64,000 nucleotides of DNA, taken from assembly GCA_963580455.1 (NCBI GenBank), contig OY756961.1:15853001-15917000 (forward strand). The letters run 5' to 3'. This document shows positions 1 to 12,000 of the stretch, in pieces. Made by a program: the position numbers and the translations under genes. Each line of letters begins with the position of its first letter. Position 1 is the first letter of the stretch. Origin of the DNA: Euonymus europaeus. Its lineage: Eukaryota > Streptophyta > Magnoliopsida > Celastrales > Celastraceae. The notes beneath the pieces are model-generated. The model did no database searches. It saw only the letters and a program-made list of their open reading frames with translations, and was not told the origin of the DNA.

Positions 1-3000
1 AATACACTTTTTATTGTTCTTCTATGTGAACTTTTACGAGTATAAGCTTCCTAGATTATTTCGATGCCAAAACACCAACTTTCTATGAAAAATAGACAAA
101 ACCGTTAAGAGCTCCTCCTTAGAGAGAGTTGAGGAACTTCGGACTATCAAAGTTTCTCGGGATAGACTTTTTATTGTTCTTCTATGTTAAATTTTACGAG
201 TATAAGCTTCCTAGATTATTTCGATGCCAAAACACCAACTTTCTATGACAAATGGACAAAACCGTTAAAAGCTCCTCCATAGAGAGTGTTGAGCGACTTC
301 GGACCTACAAAATTGCTCGGTGTACAATTTTTATTGTTCTTATATGTCAAATTTTATGAGTATAAGCTTCATAGATTATTTCGATGCCAAAACACAAACT
401 TTTTATGACAAATGGACAAAACCGTTAAAAGCTCCTCCATAGAGACAGTTGAGCAACTTCGGACCATCAAAATCGCTCTTTATACACTTTTTATTGTTCT
501 TCCATGTGAAATTTTAAGAGTATAAGCTTCCTAGATTATTTCGATGCCAAAACACCAACTTTCTATGACAAATCGACAAAACCGTTAAAAGCTCCTCCAT
601 AGAGAGAGTTGAACAACTTCGGACCATCAAAATTGCTCTTTATACACTTTTTATTGTTCTTCTATGTGAACTTTTACGAGTATAAGCTTCCTAGATTATT
701 TCGATGCCAAAACACCAACTTTCTATGAAAAATAGACAAAACCGTTAAGAGCTCCTCCTTAGAGAGAGTTGAGGAACTTCGGACTATCAAAGTTTCTCGG
801 GATAGACTTTTTATTGTTCTTCTATGTTAAATTTTACGAGTATAAGCTTCCTAGATTATTTCGATGCCAAAACACCAACTTTCTATGACAAATGGACAAA
901 ACCGTTAAAAGCTCCTCCATAGAGAGTGTTGAGCGACTTCGGTCATACAAAATTGCTCGGTGTACAATTTTTATTGTTCTTATATGTCAAATTTTACGAG
1001 TATAAGCTTCATAGATTATTTCGATGCCAAAACACAAACTTTTTATGACAAATGGACAAAACCGTTAAAAGCTCCTCCATAGAGACAGTTGAGCAACTTC
1101 GGACCATCAAAATTGCTCTCTATACACTTTTTATTGTTCTTCTATGTGAACTTTTACGAGTATAAGCTTCCTAGATTATTTCGATGCCAAAACACCAACT
1201 TTCTATGAAAAATAGACAAAACCGTTAAGAGCTCCTCCTTAGAGAGAGTTGAGGAACTTCGGACTATCAAAGTTTCTCGGGATAGACTTTTTCTTGTTCT
1301 TCTATGTTAAATTTTACGAGTATAAGCTTCCTAGATTATTTTGATGCCAAAACACTAACTTTCTATGACAAATGGACAAAACCGTTAAAGCTCCTCCATA
1401 GAGACAGTTGAGCAACTTCGGACCATCAAAATCGCTCTTTATACACTTTTTATTGTTCTTCTATGTGAAATTTTACGAGTATAAGCTTCCTAGATTATTT
1501 CGATGCCAAAACACCAACTTTCTATGACAAATCGACAAAACCGTTAAAAGCTCCTCCATAGAGAGAGTTGAGCAACTTCGGACCATCAAAATCGCTCTTT
1601 ATACACTTTTTATTGTTCTTCTATGTGAAATTTTACGAGTATAAGCTTCCTAGATTATTTCGATGCCAAAACACCAACTTTCTATGACAAATCGACAAAA
1701 CCGTTAAAAGCTCCTCGATAGAGAGAGTTGAACAACTTCGGACCATCAAAATTGCTCTTAATACACTTTTTATTGTTCTTCTATGTGAACTTTTACGAGT
1801 ATAAGCTTTCTAGATTATTTCGATGCCAAAACACCAACTTTCTATGACAAATCGACAAAACCGTTAAAAGCTCCTCCTTAGAGAGAGTTGAGGAACTTCG
1901 GACTATCAAAGTTTCTCGGGATAGACTTTTTATTGTTCTTCTATGTTAAATTTTACGAGTAAAAGCTTCCTCGATTATTTCGATGCCAAAACACCAACTT
2001 TCTATGACAAATGGACAAAACCGTTAAAAGCTCCTCCATAGAGAGTGTTGAGCGACTTTGGTCATACAAAATTGCTCGGTGTACAATTTTTATTGTTCTT
2101 ATATGTCAAATTTTATGAGTATAAGCTTCATAGATTATTTCGATGCCAAAACACAAACTTTTTATGACAAATGGACAAAACCGTTAAAAGCTCCTCCATA
2201 GAGACAGTTGAGCAACTTCGGACCATCAAAATTGCTCTTTATACACTTTTTGTTGTTCTTCTATGTGAACTTTTACGAGTATAAGCTTCCTAGATTATTT
2301 CGATGCCAAAACACCAACTTTCTATGAAAAATAGACAAAACCGTTAAGAGCTCCTCCTTAGAGATAGTTGAGGAACTTCGGACTATCAAAGTTTCTCGGG
2401 ATAGAATTTTTATTGTTCTTCTATGTTAAATTTTACTAGTGTAAGCTTCATAGATTATTTCGATGCCAAAACACCAACTTTCTATGACAAATGGACAAAA
2501 CCGTTAAAAGCACCTCCATAGAGAGTGTTGAGCGACTTCGGACCTACAAAATTGCTCGGTGTACAATTTTTATTGTTCTTATATGTCAAATTTTACGAGT
2601 ATAAGCTTCATAGATTATTTCGATGCCAAAACACAAACTTTTTATGACAAATGGACAAAACCGTTAAGAGCTCCTCCATAGAGACAGTTGAGCAACTTCG
2701 GACCATCAAAGTTTCTCGGGATAGACTTTTTATTGTTCTTCCATGTGAAATTTTACGAGTATAAGCTTCCTAGATTATTTCGATGCCAAAACACCAACTT
2801 TCTATGACAAATCGACAAAACCGTTAAAAGCTCCTCCATAGAGAGAGTTGAACAACTTCGGACCATCAAAATTGCTCTTTATACACTTTTTATTGTTCTT
2901 CTATGTGAACTTTTACGAGTATAAGCTTCCTAGATTATTTCGATGCCAAAACACCAACTTTCTATGAAAAATAGACAAAACCGTTAAGAGCTCCTCCTTA

Positions 3001-4858
3001 GAGAGAGTTGAGGAACTTCGGACTATCAAAGTTTCTCGGGATAGACTTTTTATTGTTCTTCTATGTTAAATTTTACGAGTATAAGCTTCCTAGATTATTT
3101 CGATGCCAAAACACCAACTTTCTATGACAAATGGACAAAACCGTTAAAAGCTCCTCCATAGAGAGTGTTGAGCGACTTCGGTCATACAAAATTGCTCGGT
3201 GTACAATTTTTATTGTTCTTATATGTCAAATTTTATGAGTATAAGCTTCATAGATTATTTCGATGCCAAAACACAAACTTTTTATGACAAATGGACAAAA
3301 CCGTTAAAAGCTCCTCCATAGAGACAGTTGAGCAACTTCGGACCATCAAAATTGCTCTTTATACACTTTTTGTTGTTCTTCTATGTGAACTTTTACGAGT
3401 ATAAGCTTCCTAGATTATTTCGATGCCAAAACACCAACTTTCTATGAAAAATAGACAAAACCGTTAAGAGCTCCTCCATAGAGAGAGTTGAGCAACTTCG
3501 GACTATCAAAGTTTCTCGGGATAGACTTTTTCTTGTTCTTCTATGTTAAATTTTACGAGTATAAGCTTCCTAGATTATTTTGATGCCAAAACACTAACTT
3601 TCTATGACAAATGGACAAAACCGTTAAGAGCTCCTCCATAGAGAGAGTTGAGCAACTTCGGACTATCAAAGTTTCTCGGGATAGACTTTTTCATGTTCTT
3701 CTATGTTAAATTTTACGAGTATAAGCTTCCTAGATTATTTTGATGCCAAAACACTAACTTTCTATGACAAATGGACAAAACCGTTAAAGCTCCTCCATAG
3801 AGACAGTTGAGCAACTTCGGACCATCAAAATCGCTCTATATACACTTTTTATTGTTCTTCTATGTGAAATTTTACGAGTATAAGCTTCCTAGATTATTTC
3901 GATGCCAAAACACCAACTTTCTATGAAAAATAGACAAAACCGTTAAGAGCTCCTCCTTAGAGAGAGTTGAGGAACTTCGGACTATCAAAGTTTCTCGGGA
4001 TAGACTTTTTATTGTTCTTCTATGTTAAATTTTACTAGTATAAGCTTCATAGATTATTTCGATGCCAAAACACCAACTTTCTATTACAAATGGACAAAAC
4101 CGTTAAAAGCTCCTCCATAGAGAGTGTTGAGTGACTTCGGACCTACAAAATTGCTCGGTGTACAATTTTTATTGTTCTTATATGTCAAATTTTACGAGTA
4201 TAAGCTTCATAGATTATTTCGATGCCAAAACACAAACTTTTTATGACGAATGGACAAAACCGTTAAAAGCTCCTCCATAGAGACAGTTGAGCAACTTCGG
4301 ACCATCAAAATCGCTCTTTATACACTTTTTATTGTTCTTCTATGTGAAATTTTACGAGTATAAGCTTCCTAGATTATTTCGATGCCAAAACACCAACTTT
4401 CTATGACAAATCGACAAAACCGTTAAAAGCTCCTCCATAGAGAGAGTTGAACAACTTCGGACCATCAAAATTGCTCTTAATACACTTTTTATTGTTCTTC
4501 TATGTGAACTTTTACGAGTATAAGCTTCCTAGATTATTTCGATGCCAAAACACCAACTTTCTATGAAAAATAGACAAAACCGTTAAGAGCTCCTCCTTAG
4601 AGAGAGTTGAGGAACTTCGGACTATCAAAGTTTCTCGGGATAGACTTTTTATTGTTCTTCTATGTTAAATTTTACGAGTATAAGCTTCCTAGATTATTTC
4701 GATGCCAAAACACCAACTTTCTATTACAAATGGACAAAACCGTTAAAAGCTCCTCCATAGAGAGTGTTGAGCGACTTCGGACCTACAAAATTGCTCGGTG
4801 TACAATTTTTATTGTTCTTATATGTCAAATTTTACGAGTATAAGCTTCATAGATTATT
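1..4858. repeat. 4-monomer (640 bp) HOR block, irregular copy number
   Basis: Bases 1-640 and 641-1280 match almost throughout, which sets a four-monomer unit. One member is easily followed: a monomer with GAAAAATAGAC, CCTTAGAG and TTGAGGAACTTC. It starts near 61, 701, 1,181, 2,300, 2,940, 3,420, 3,899 and 4,539, so the spacing is usually 640 but also 480 and 1,119 bp. Units have therefore lost or gained whole monomers. The other members are the CGGGATAGAC type, the GTGTACAAT type with GAGAGTGTTGAGCGAC, and the TTTATACAC type. One-base deletions near 1,389 and 3,787 both shorten AAAAG after CCGTT, giving 159-bp monomers. Confidence 0.85.
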
Positions 4859-5599
4859 TCGATGCCAAAACACCAACTTTCTATGATAAATGGACAAAAC
4901 CGTTAAAAACTCCTCCATAGAGAGAGTTGAATAACTTCAGAACATCAAAGTTGCTCGGTGTACACTTTTTATTGTTCTTATATGTCAAATTTTATGAGTA
5001 TAAGCTTCATAGATTATTTCGATGCCAAAACACCAACTTTCTATGACAAATGGACGAAACCGTTAAAAGCTCCTCCATAGAGAGAGTTGAGCGACTTCGG
5101 ACTATCAAAATTGCTCTATATAGACTTTTTATTGTTCTAATATGTCAAATTTTACGAGTATAAGCTTCCTAGATTATTTCGATGCCAAAACACCAACTTT
5201 CTATGACAAATGGGCAAAACCGTTAAAAGCTCCTCCATAGAGAGTGTTGAGCGACTTCGGACCTACAAAATTGCTCGGTGTACAATTTTTATTGTTCTTA
5301 TATGTCAAATTTTACGAGTATAAGCTTCATAGATTATTTCAATGCCAAAACACCAACTTTCTATGATAAATGGACAAAACCGTTAAAAACTCCTCCATAG
5401 AGAGAGTTGAATAACTTCAGAACATCAAAGTTGCTCGGTGTACACTTTTTATTGTTCTTATATGTCAAATTTTATGAGTATAAGCTTCATAGATTATTTC
5501 GATGCCAAAACACCAACTTTCTATGACAAATGGACGAAACCGTTAAAAGCTCCTCCATAGAGAGAGTTGAGCGACTTCGGACTATCAAAATTGCTCTAT
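4640..5599. repeat. Tandem duplication of a 3-monomer (480 bp) unit
   Basis: Bases from about 4,640 to 5,119 recur from 5,120 to 5,599 with a 480-bp offset and few differences. Markers are GTTAAAAACTCC, TTGAATAACTTCAGAAC and TGGACGAAACCG, each present once per unit (for example TAACTTCAG at about 4,931 and 5,411). Boundaries are approximate because flanking monomers are similar. Confidence 0.8.
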
Positions 5600-6137
5600 G
5601 TATACTTTTTATTGTTCTCATATGTGAAATTTTACGACTATAAGCTTCATAGATTATTTCGATGCCAAAACACCAACTTTCTATGACAAATGGACAAAAC
5701 GTTAAGAGCTCCTCCATAGAGAGAGTTGAGCAACTTCGGACTATCAAAGTTTCTCGGGATAGACTTTTTATTGTTCTTCTATGTTAAATTTGACGAGTAT
5801 AAGCTTCATAGATTATTTCGATGCCAAAACACCAACTTTCTACGACAAATGGACGAAACTGTTAAAAGCTCCTCCATAGAGAGAGTTGAGCGAGTTCGGA
5901 CTATCAAAATTGCTCTATGTATACTTTTTATTGTTCTCATATGTGAAATTTTACGACTATAAGCTTCATAGATTATTTCGATGCCAAAACACCAACTTTC
6001 TATGACAAATGGACAAAACGTTAAGAGCTCCTCCATAGAGAGAGTTGAGCAACTTCGGACTATCAAAGTTTCTCGGGATAGACTTTTTATTGTTCTTCTA
6101 TGTTAAATTTGACGAGTATAAGCTTCATAGATTATTT
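5500..6137. repeat. Tandem duplication of a 2-monomer (319 bp) unit
   Basis: The dimer at about 5,500-5,818 is repeated at 5,819-6,137. Both copies carry the same missing C in CAAAACGTTAAGAG (at about 5,700 and 6,019), so each is 319 rather than 320 bp. The shared deletion shows that the duplication followed it. Further shared marks are TTACGACTATAAG and AAATTTGACGAG. A few substitutions separate the copies, such as TACGAC for TATGAC at about 5,842. Confidence 0.85.
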
Positions 6138-7096
6138 CGATGCCAAAACACCAACTTTCTATGACAAATCGACAAAACCGTTAAAAGCTCCTCCATAGAG
6201 AGAGTTGAACAACTTCGGACCATCAAAATTGCTCTTTATACACTTTTTATTGTTCTTCTATGTGAAATTTTACGAGTATAAGCTTCCTAGATTATTTCGA
6301 TGCCAAAACACCAACTTTCTATGAAAAATCGACAAAACTGTTAAGAGCTCCTCCTTAGAGAGAGTTGAGGAACTTCGGACTATCAAAGTTTCTCGGGATA
6401 GACTTTTTATTGTTCTTCTATGTTAAATTGTACGAGTATAAGCTTCCTAGATTATTTCGATGCAAAAACACCAACTTTCTATGACAAATGGACAAAACCG
6501 TTAAAAGCTCCTCCATAGAGAGTGTTGAGCGACTTCGTACCTACAAAATTGCTCGGTGTACAATTTTTATTGTTCTTATATGTCAAATTTTACGAGTATA
6601 AGCTTCATAGATTATTTCGATGCCAAAACACAAACTTTTTATGACAAATGGACAAAACCGTTAAAAGCTCCTCCATAGAGACAGTTGACCAACTTTGGAC
6701 CATCAAAATCGCTCTATGTACAATTTTTATTGTTCTTATATGTCAATTTTTACGAGTATAAGCTTCATAGATTATTTCGATGCTAAAACACCAACTTTCT
6801 ATGACAAATAGACAAAACATTTAAAAGCTCCTCCATAGAGAGAGTTGAGCAACTTCGGACCATCAAAGTTGCTCGGTGTACAACTTTTATTGTTCTCATA
6901 TGTCAAATTTTACGAGTATAAGCTTCATAGATTATTTCGATGCCAAAACACCAACTTTCTATGACAAATGGAAAAAACCGTTAAAATCTCCTCCATAGAG
7001 AGAGTTGAGCAACTTCGGACTATCAAAGTTTCTCGGGATAGACTTTTTATTGTTCTTCTATGTTAAATTTTACGAGTATAAGGTTCCTAGATTATT
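6138..7096. repeat. Satellite block related to 14.46-15.4 kb
   Basis: Six monomers here match 14,457-15,380 at an offset of 8,320 bp, exactly 52 monomers. The order of types is the same: a GAAAAAT monomer with CCTTAG, TTAAATTGTACGAG, GTGTACAA, ACAGTTGA with CAAAATCGCTC, then TGTCAATTTTTACG followed by GATGCTAAAACACC (about 6,780 and 15,100). The copies differ by scattered substitutions, so this is an older duplication than those in the right half. Confidence 0.75.
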
Positions 7097-10000
7097 TCGA
7101 TGCCAAAACACCAACTTTCTATGACAAATCGACAAAACCGTTAACAGCTCCTCCATAGAGAGAGTTGAGCAACTTCGGACCATCAAAATTGCCCTTTATA
7201 CACTTTTTATTGTTCTTCTATGTGAAATTTTATGAGTATAAGCTTCCTAGATTATTTCGACGGCGAAACACCAACTTTCTATAAAAAATAGACAGAACCG
7301 TTAAGAGCTCCTCCTTAGAGAGAGTTGAGCAACTTCGTACTATCAAAGTTTCTCGAGATATACTTTTTTTCGTTCTTCTATATTAAATTTTACGAGTATA
7401 AGCTTCCTAGATTATTTCGATGCCAAAACACCAACTTTCTATGACAAATGGACAAAACCGTTAAAAGCTCCTCCATAGAGAGAGTTGAGCAACTTCGGAC
7501 CATCAAAATTGCTCTATATAGACTTTTTATTGTTATTCTATGTCAAATTTTACGAGTATAAGCTTCCTAGATTATTTCGATGCCAAAACATCAACTTTCT
7601 ATGACAAATGGACAAAACCGTTAAAAGCTCCTCCATAGAGAGTGTTGAGCGACTTCGGACCTTCAAAATTGCTCGGTGTACAATTTTTATTGTTCTTATA
7701 TGTCAAATTTTACGAGTATAAGCTTCATAGATTATTTTGATGCCAAAACACAAACTTTCATTGACAAATGGACAAAACCGTTAAAAGCTCCACCATAGAG
7801 ACAGTTGAGCAACTTCGGACCATCAAAGTTGCTCAGTGAACACTTTTTATTGTTCTTATATGTCAAATTTTATGAGTATAAGCTTCATAGATTATTTCGA
7901 TGCCAAAACAACAACTTTCTATGATAAATCGACAAAATCGTTAAAAGCTCCTGCATAGAGAGAGTTGAACAACTTCGGAACATCAACGTTGCTCGGTGTA
8001 CACTTTTTATAGTTCTTATATGTCAAATTTTATGAGTATAAGCTTCATAGATTATTTCGATGCCAAAACACCAACTTTCTATGACAAATGGACGAAACCG
8101 TTAAAAGCTCCTCCATAGAGAGAGTTGAGCTACTTCGGACCATCAAAATTGCTCTATGTATACTTTTTATTGTTCTTCTATGTCAACTTTTACGAGTATA
8201 AGCTTCCTCGATTATTTCGATGCCAAAACACTAACTTTCTATGACAAATCGACAAAACCGTTAAAAGCTCCTCCATAGAGAGAGTTGAGCAACTTCGGAC
8301 CATCTAAATTGCCCTTTATACACTTTTTATTGTTCTTCTATGTGAAATTTTACGAGTATAAGTTTCCTAGATTATTTCGATGCCGAAACACCAACTTTCT
8401 ATAAAAAACAGACAGAACCGTTAAGAGCTCCTCCTTAGAGAGAGTTGAGCAACTTCGGACTATCAAAGTTTCTCGGGATATACATTTTTTCATTCTTCTA
8501 TAATAAATTTTACGAGTATAAGCTTCCTAGATTATTTCGATGCCAAAACACCAACTTTCTATGACAAATGGACAAAACCGTTAAAAGCTCGTCCATAGAG
8601 AGAGTTGAGCAACTTCAGACCATCAAAATTGCTCTATATAGACTTTTTATTGTTCTTATATGTCAAATTTTACGAGTATAAGCTTCCTAGATTATTTCGG
8701 TGCCAAAACATCAACTTTCTATGACAAATGGACAAAACCGTTAATAGCTCCTCCATAGAGAGTGTTGAGCGACTTCGGACCTTCAAAATTGCTCGGTGTA
8801 CAATTTTTATTGTTCTTATATGTCAAATTTTACGAGTATAAGCATCATAGATTATTTCGATGCCAAAACACAAACTTTCTATGACAAATAGACAAAACCG
8901 TTAAAAGCTCCACCATAGAGACAGTTGAGCAACTTCGGACCATCAAAGTTGCTCAGTGAACACTTTTTATTGTTCTTATATGTCAAATTTTATGAGTATA
9001 AGCTTCATAGACTATTTCGATGACAAAACAACAACTTTTTATAACAAATCGACAAAACCGTTAAAAGCTCCTGCATAGAGAGAGTTGAACAACTTCGGAA
9101 CATCAAAGTTGCTCGGTGTACACTTTTTATTGTTCTTATATGTCAAATTTTATGAGTATAAGCTTCATAGATTATTTCGATTACAAAACACCTACTTTCT
9201 ATGACAAATGGACGAAACCGTTAAAAGCTCCCCCATAGAGAGAGTTGAGCAACTTCGGATCATCAAAATTGCTCTATGTATACTTTTTATTGTTCTTCTA
9301 TGTCAAATTTTACGAGTATAAGCTTCCTCGATTATTTCAATACCAAAACACCAACTTTCTATGACAAATCGACAAAACCAATAAAAGCTCCTCCATAGAG
9401 AGAGTTGAGCAACTTCGGACCATCAAAATTGCCCTTTATACACTTTTTATTGTTCTTCTATGTGAAATTTTACGAGTATCTGCTTCCTAGATTATTTCGA
9501 TGCCGAAACACCAACTTTCTATAAAAAATAGACAGAACCGTTAAGAGCTCCTCCTTAGAGAGAGTTGAGCAACTTCGGACTATCAAAGTTTCTTGGGATA
9601 TACTTTTTTTCGTTCTTCTATATTAAATTTTACGAGTATAAGCTTCCTAGATTATTTCGATGCCAAAACACCAACTTTCTATGACAAATGGACAAAACCG
9701 TTAAAAGCTCCTCCATAGAGAGAGTTGAGCAACTTCGGACCATCAAAATTGCTCTATATAGACTTTTTATTGTTCTTCTATGTCAAATTTTACGAGTATA
9801 AGCTTCCTAGATTATTTCGATGCCAAAACATCAACTTTCTATGACAAATGGACAAAACCGTTAAAAGCTCCTCCATAGAGAGTGTTGAGCGACTTCGGAC
9901 TTTCAAAATTGCTCGGTGTACAATTTTTATTGTTTTTATATGTCAAATTATACGAGTATAAGCTTCATAGATTATTTCGATGGCAAAACACAAACTTTCT

Positions 10001-10296
10001 ATGACAAATGGACAAAACCGTTAAAAGCTCCACCATAGAGACAGTTGAGCAACTTCGGACCATCAAAGTTGCTCGGTGTACACTTTTTATTGTTCTTATA
10101 TGTCAAATTTTATGAGTATAAGCTTCATAGATTATTTCGATGCCAAAACAACAACTTTCTATGACAAATCGACAAAACCGTTAAAAGCTCCTGCATAGAG
10201 AGAGTTGAACAACTTCGAAACATCAAAGTTGCTCGGTGTACACTTTTTATTGTTCTTCTATGTCAAATTTTAAGAGTATAAGCTTCCTCGATTATT
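7097..10296. repeat. 7-monomer (1,120 bp) HOR, three diverged copies
   Basis: Copies run about 7,097-8,216, 8,217-9,336 and 9,337-10,296; the last lacks one monomer. The marker GACAGAACCG, seen in the monomer with CTATAAAAAA, lies at 7,291, 8,411 and 9,531, exactly 1,120 bp apart. Other periodic marks are TTGCCCTTTATACAC, CTTTTTTTCGTTC or its variant, ATATTAAATT and CCACCATAGAGACAG. The copies differ at many single positions, more than the identical blocks further right, so this HOR looks older. A single-copy relative of its GACAGAACCG segment is found at 23.1-23.6 kb. Confidence 0.85.
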
Positions 10297-10839
10297 TCGA
10301 TGCCAAAACTCCAACTTTCTATGACAAATGGACAAAACCGTTAAAAGCTCATCCATAGAGAGTGTTGAGTGACTTCGGACCTTCAAAGTTGCTCGGTGTA
10401 TAATTTTTATTGTTCTTATATGTCAAATTTTACGAGTATAAGCTTCATAGATTATTTCGATGCCAAAACACCAACTTTCTATGATAAATGGACAAAACCA
10501 TTAAAAGCTCCTCCATAGAGTGAGTTGAGAAACTTCGGACCATCAAAGTTGCTTGGTGTACAATTTTTATTGTTCACATATGTCAATTTTACGAGTATAA
10601 GCTTCATAGATTATTTCGATCCCAAAACACCAACTTTCTATGACAAATGGACAAAACCATTAAGAGCTCCTCCATAGAGAGAGTTGAGCAACTTCGGACT
10701 ATCAAAGTTTCTCGGGATAGACTTTTTATTGTTCTCATATGTCAAATTTTACGAGTATAAGCTTCATAGATTATTCCGATGCCAAAACACCAACTTTCTA
10801 TGACAAGTGGAAAAAACCGTTAAGAGCTCCTCCATAGAG

Positions 10840-12000
10840 AGAGTTGAGCAACTTCGGACTATCAAAGTTGCTCGGCATAGACATTTTATTGTTCTTCTAT
10901 GTCAAATTTTACGAGTATAAGCTTCCTACATTATTTCGATGCCAAAACACCAACTTTCTATGGCAAATGCACAAAGCCGTTAAAAGCTCCTCCATAGAGA
11001 GAGTTGGACAACTTCGGACCATCAAAGTTGCTCGGTGTACAATTTTTATTGTTCTCATATGTCAAATTTTTTGAGTATAAGCTTCATAGATTATTTCGAT
11101 GCCAAAACACCAACTTTCTTTGAGAAATGGACAAAACCGTTAGAAGCTCCTCCATAGAGAGAGTTGAGCAACTTCGGACTATCAAAGTTGCTCGGCATAG
11201 ACATTTTATTGTTCTTCTATGTCAAATTTTACGAGTATAAGCTTCCTACATTATTTCGATGCCAAAACACCAACTTTCTATGGCAAATGGACAAAGCCGT
11301 TAAAAGCTCCTCCATAGAGAGAGTTGGACAACTTCGGACCATCAAAGTTGCTCGGTGTACAATTTTTATTGTTCTCATATGTCAAATTTTTTGAGTATAA
11401 GCTTCATAGATTATTTCGATGCCAAAACACCAACTTTCTATGACAAATGGACAAAACCGTTAAAAGCTCCTCCATAGAGAGAGTTGAGCAACTTCGGAAC
11501 ATCAAAGTTGCTCGGTGTACAATTTTTATTTTTCTTATATGTCAAATTTTACGTGTATAAAGCTTCATAGATTATTTCGATGCCAAAACACCAACTTTCT
11601 TTGAGAAATGGACAAAACCGTTAGAAGCTCCTCCATAGAGAGAGTTGAGCAACTTCGGACTATCAAAGTTGCTCGGCATAGACATTTTATTGTTCTTCTA
11701 TGTCAAATTTTACGAGTATAAGCTTCCTACATTATTTCGATGCCAAAACACCAACTTTCTATGGCAAATGGACAAAGCCGTTAAAAGCTCCTCCATAGAG
11801 AGAGTTGGACAACTTCGGACCATCAAAGTTGCTCGGTGTACAATTTTTATTGTTCTCATATGTCAAATTTTTTGAGTATAAGCTTCATAGATTATTTCGA
11901 TGCCAAAACACCAACTTTCTATGACAAATGGACAAAACCGTTAAAAGCTCCTCCATAGAGAGAGTTGAGCAACTTCGGAACATCAAAGTTGCTCGGTGTA
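10840..12000. repeat. Dimer (320 bp) and trimer (481 bp) duplications
   Basis: A dimer with GCTCGGCATAGACATTTT, CTTCCTACATT, ATGGCAAATG and GAGTTGGACAAC occurs at about 10,840, 11,160 and 11,641. The first two copies are 320 bp apart and the next 481 bp, because an extra monomer and one extra A (TATAAAGCTTC near 11,557) lie between. Copies are nearly identical. The 160 bases starting at 11,096 and at 11,577 both carry CTTTGAGAAATGG and GTTAGAAGC. Confidence 0.85.
11416..11576 (+). repeat. 161-bp monomer, the only net insertion seen
   Basis: An extra A in GTGTATAAAGCTTC near 11,557 makes this monomer 161 bp. The usual form is TATAAGCTTC. It is the only monomer longer than 160 bp found when tracking the landmark across the window. 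Confidence 0.85.

Noticed and set aside
10844..11875. Repeated open frames of 76 codons on the + strand (10,844-11,074, 11,164-11,394, 11,645-11,875 and relatives at 13,725, 23,643, 25,723 and 45,842) encoding a hydrophobic, protein-like peptide
   Set aside because: They start at TTG, span about one and a half monomers, and recur only because the satellite recurs. 160 is not a multiple of three, so the frame changes from monomer to monomer. They have no promoter, no intron signals and no independent conservation.
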